8,180 bases of DNA from DHVE2 group archaeon (GTDB lineage Archaea; Thermoplasmatota; Thermoplasmata; Thermoplasmatales; Aciduliprofundaceae): the NCBI GenBank assembly GCA_027056155.1, contig JALULR010000165.1, forward strand, positions 1 through 8,180. The letters run 5' to 3'. Of this stretch, positions 7,501-8,180 are shown piece after piece. The translations under genes and the position numbers were made by a program. Position 1 is the stretch's first letter. Every line of letters starts with the position of its first letter. Below the pieces are notes generated by a model, which saw nothing but the letters and a program-made list of their open reading frames with translations, ran no database searches and was not told the DNA's origin.

Positions 7501-8115
7501 GTACGAAATAACACCGGTGCCCAAGTAATAGTTGAAGGCAAAGTAACCGTTAAGCCGGGCAGCTTTTCGTATATTATGTACATACAAGACCCCACGGCGG
7601 GAATTAGGGTCTACGGTGCTGACCTAAGCTCACTTGGGTTACAGTACGGTGACTATGTGAAAGTAGTTGGTCAAGTTTCTAGTTATAAAGAAGAGCCTGA
7701 GATACTTATAAACTCTGCAGCGCAAGTGGTAAAGGTGATGCATGGCTCGCCAATAGCGCCAGAGAGCGTGAGCATAGGAACGGCAAACACCACCAACTAC
7801 GGTAAGCTGGTGCAAGTTACAGGAACGGTTACAGTTATTAATATCACTGGGCACTACTTCTATATTCAAGATTCACACGACGACACTATAAGAATACAAA
7901 TTCTAAACACGAGCATAGACATCTCATCGCTCACGGCGGGAGAAAATGTAGTGGTTATAGGAGTGCAGTCACAGTACAATAGCGAGATGCAAATCTTGCC
8001 CAGAGAGCAAAGCGATATCACGAGCGCCACTGTGCCCGAGTTTGGAGGCGCTAGTATTCTTATATTCTGCGCTTTGCTTATTATAATATACCTGCAGCGC
8101 TTGTACCGCACATAA
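4564..8115 (+). CDS. secreted membrane-anchored multidomain PLD-family protein (tandem HKD, lamin-tail, OB folds), putative surface nuclease
   Basis: A 1183-residue extracellular protein. Domains in order: signal peptide (Lys-rich start, hydrophobic 8-21, cleavage probably near 30); PLD module 1 (42-185) with HxKx4D at H132/K134/D139, GSHN (146-149) and E160; PLD module 2 (200-345) with H294/K296/D301 but GDTN (307-310) in place of GSxN; a beta-rich stretch (360-456); a lamin-tail domain (about 466-612, YIELYNPTS, VNLDGYKI); a DUF4350/glutamine-amidotransferase-like fold (about 622-872, VILIDGAHDND) with no visible nucleophile; an Ig-like domain with DDGTHGDTSAGDGIYT (924-940); two OB-fold-like repeats (about 974-1058 and 1067-1152, both with YIQD); and PEFG plus a hydrophobic anchor (1158-1177) ending in basic residues. 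About thirty N-x-S/T sequons fit a glycosylated surface protein. Two HKD motifs make one complete phosphodiesterase site. LTD and OB folds often accompany secreted nucleases, so nucleic acid is the likelier substrate; phospholipid is the alternative. Start ATG 4564 is set by its ribosome binding site. Confidence 0.85.
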   Translation: MKKSLKNMIIIAIAIAVLLTIPPSELNKSAHTTSFRSASVGVHVVPIADLGYAPIINKLIENAKSSVYVAMLEMSDEAPVKTLLDSLISASTRGVDVKVLYENSFSENSYAANYLSSNGVTVKEDSSSKFLHTKMLVIDGDIVYIGSHNWSPNALGKNNEYGVLIYNSSIGAFYQAYFNELWNDDSSTPHLALTSISNQGYIVNTTYDWHTYYTITHLLNSARTRLYVAMYDMAYYTNPEDVYQNRVDNMVNDIVAKKSIAKVVLDSGHNYYSYNYLTNNGVAVKYDFSEVITHLKMVIADDSVYIGDTNWNTSYINNDTHTVGIVIHNRTLADYFSSFFTNIYKYRDVPYYLPSPFMDTWNVTVPAGGYAAIHFYLANGGYKNSTYFYIQPNGPLWIDVGKYPSWYRSSVYDWLGETMYVEAPKNSSGTYTESITFYSKDRSIHFTEYFNVSISGSGGTMPVSNHVLISAVYYHTGSMDNRSKYIELYNPTSSKVNLDGYKIVNVSSNSAYTIHGLSILAHSYVSIAISPQGFSAKFHRYPDIGDGTEHGLEIGGTAGGIELLGPENDTVDAVYWGGTNGWNINTSEYTSIVRIPQNWDNDSSAQWVPEQKPVPHVLANASKVILIDGAHDNDYVSKLGAFVVSMRKLGLDPENFTSAFGANSNISSSLLNTSYSALAKLIIITSPARKLSAQELGNISTFMLNFNGSILLTSKSDYYSNGHTTYLNSILHSLGSVLRFNDDEICDNTTNYGANYKVLIHHFNDTSTGITKGVNNVSFYSSASLIDATGNGLHNSEAIILATGDSDTYNENNTAGGAFVSYPKGSYPPVAAAQIIQGHRIAAIGTTVFNDYSLYTYDNLLFTQNIVKWLMGVKAVSMGAPSIHIANSEHENSSVIITVPTANAESVSINYTAANGSYVNTTMYDDGTHGDTSAGDGIYTFTMPNMSANTEVMVKITATGMGSVVDGGFTYYAMPELSWVRNNTGAQVIVEGKVTVKPGSFSYIMYIQDPTAGIRVYGADLSSLGLQYGDYVKVVGQVSSYKEEPEILINSAAQVVKVMHGSPIAPESVSIGTANTTNYGKLVQVTGTVTVINITGHYFYIQDSHDDTIRIQILNTSIDISSLTAGENVVVIGVQSQYNSEMQILPREQSDITSATVPEFGGASILIFCALLIIIYLQRLYRT

Positions 8116-8139
8116 TATTTTTTAATATTTTTTATTTTC
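8116..8139 (+). terminator. oligo-T terminator after the surface protein gene
   Basis: Directly after the TAA stop the plus strand carries three T runs: T6 (8118-8123), T6 (8128-8133) and T4 (8135-8138). This is a typical archaeal U-tract terminator and indicates that the surface-protein gene ends its transcript here, as a monocistronic unit. Confidence 0.7.
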
Positions 8140-8145
8140 AAAATT

Positions 8146-8179
8146 GCCATGCAAAAATTATATGTGATATGTGCATGGC
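8146..8179. repeat. 8-bp perfect inverted repeat with 18-nt spacer
   Basis: GCCATGCA (8146-8153) and TGCATGGC (8172-8179) are exact reverse complements around an AT-rich 18-nt spacer. It lies after the oligo-T run, so it is not the stem of that terminator. It could be a regulatory site of a gene beyond the window, a weak hairpin, or chance; the window ends at once, so nothing more can be said. Confidence 0.35.
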
Positions 8180-8180
8180 T

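Noticed and set aside
7276..7782. 15-nt direct repeat GAGAGCGTGAGCATA (two copies about 490 nt apart)
   Set aside because: Both copies encode ESVSI in the same frame of the surface protein; similar codon use or domain-linker similarity explains it better than a mobile or regulatory repeat.
1..8180. CRISPR arrays, insertion sequences, tRNA or rRNA genes
   Set aside because: I saw no regularly spaced repeats, transposase motifs, terminal inverted repeats, or tRNA/rRNA-like conserved segments.

Overview
The window is archaeal chromosomal DNA with ordinary bacterial-like gene density. The evidence is a proteasome beta subunit with a Thermoplasma-like active site (Thr1, Glu17, Lys33), a KH-domain beta-CASP nuclease (aCPSF1/FttA), an archaeal/eukaryotic-type tRNA m1G37 methyltransferase (Trm5), TATA-box promoters, oligo-T terminators, and Shine-Dalgarno sites resembling GAGGTGAT. 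Similarity of the proteasome subunit to Thermoplasma, as I remember that sequence, suggests a euryarchaeon of the Thermoplasmata or a relative such as the Aciduliprofundum/DHVE2 group. The lineage is an inference; no database was searched.

Layout: (1) 1-639, the 3' part of a DEAD-box RNA helicase with a DbpA-like RNA-binding tail, followed by an oligo-T terminator region. (2) 736-3380, a promoter and a two-gene operon psmB-aCPSF1 separated by 4 nt. (3) 3373-4399 on the minus strand, a small winged-helix regulator followed one base later by a short Trm5; the 3' end of Trm5 overlaps that of aCPSF1 by 8 nt. (4) 4400-4563, a divergent control region with TATA-like boxes and TTGCA repeats. (5) 4564-8115, a 1183-residue secreted, membrane-anchored protein with two phospholipase-D/HKD modules, a lamin-tail domain, a glutamine-amidotransferase-like non-catalytic domain, an Ig-like domain, two OB-fold-like repeats and a C-terminal PEF-type anchor. 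(6) 8116-8180, oligo-T terminator and a short inverted repeat.

Regions 1-3 are housekeeping information-processing genes: RNA remodelling, protein turnover, transcription termination/RNA 3' processing, and tRNA modification. The large surface protein is the accessory element and the most interesting item. Its domain mix (PLD-type nuclease fold plus LTD plus OB folds, outside the cell) suggests a surface nuclease acting on extracellular nucleic acid, although a phospholipase activity cannot be excluded. It is divergently transcribed from the small DNA-binding regulator, which makes that regulator a candidate controller.
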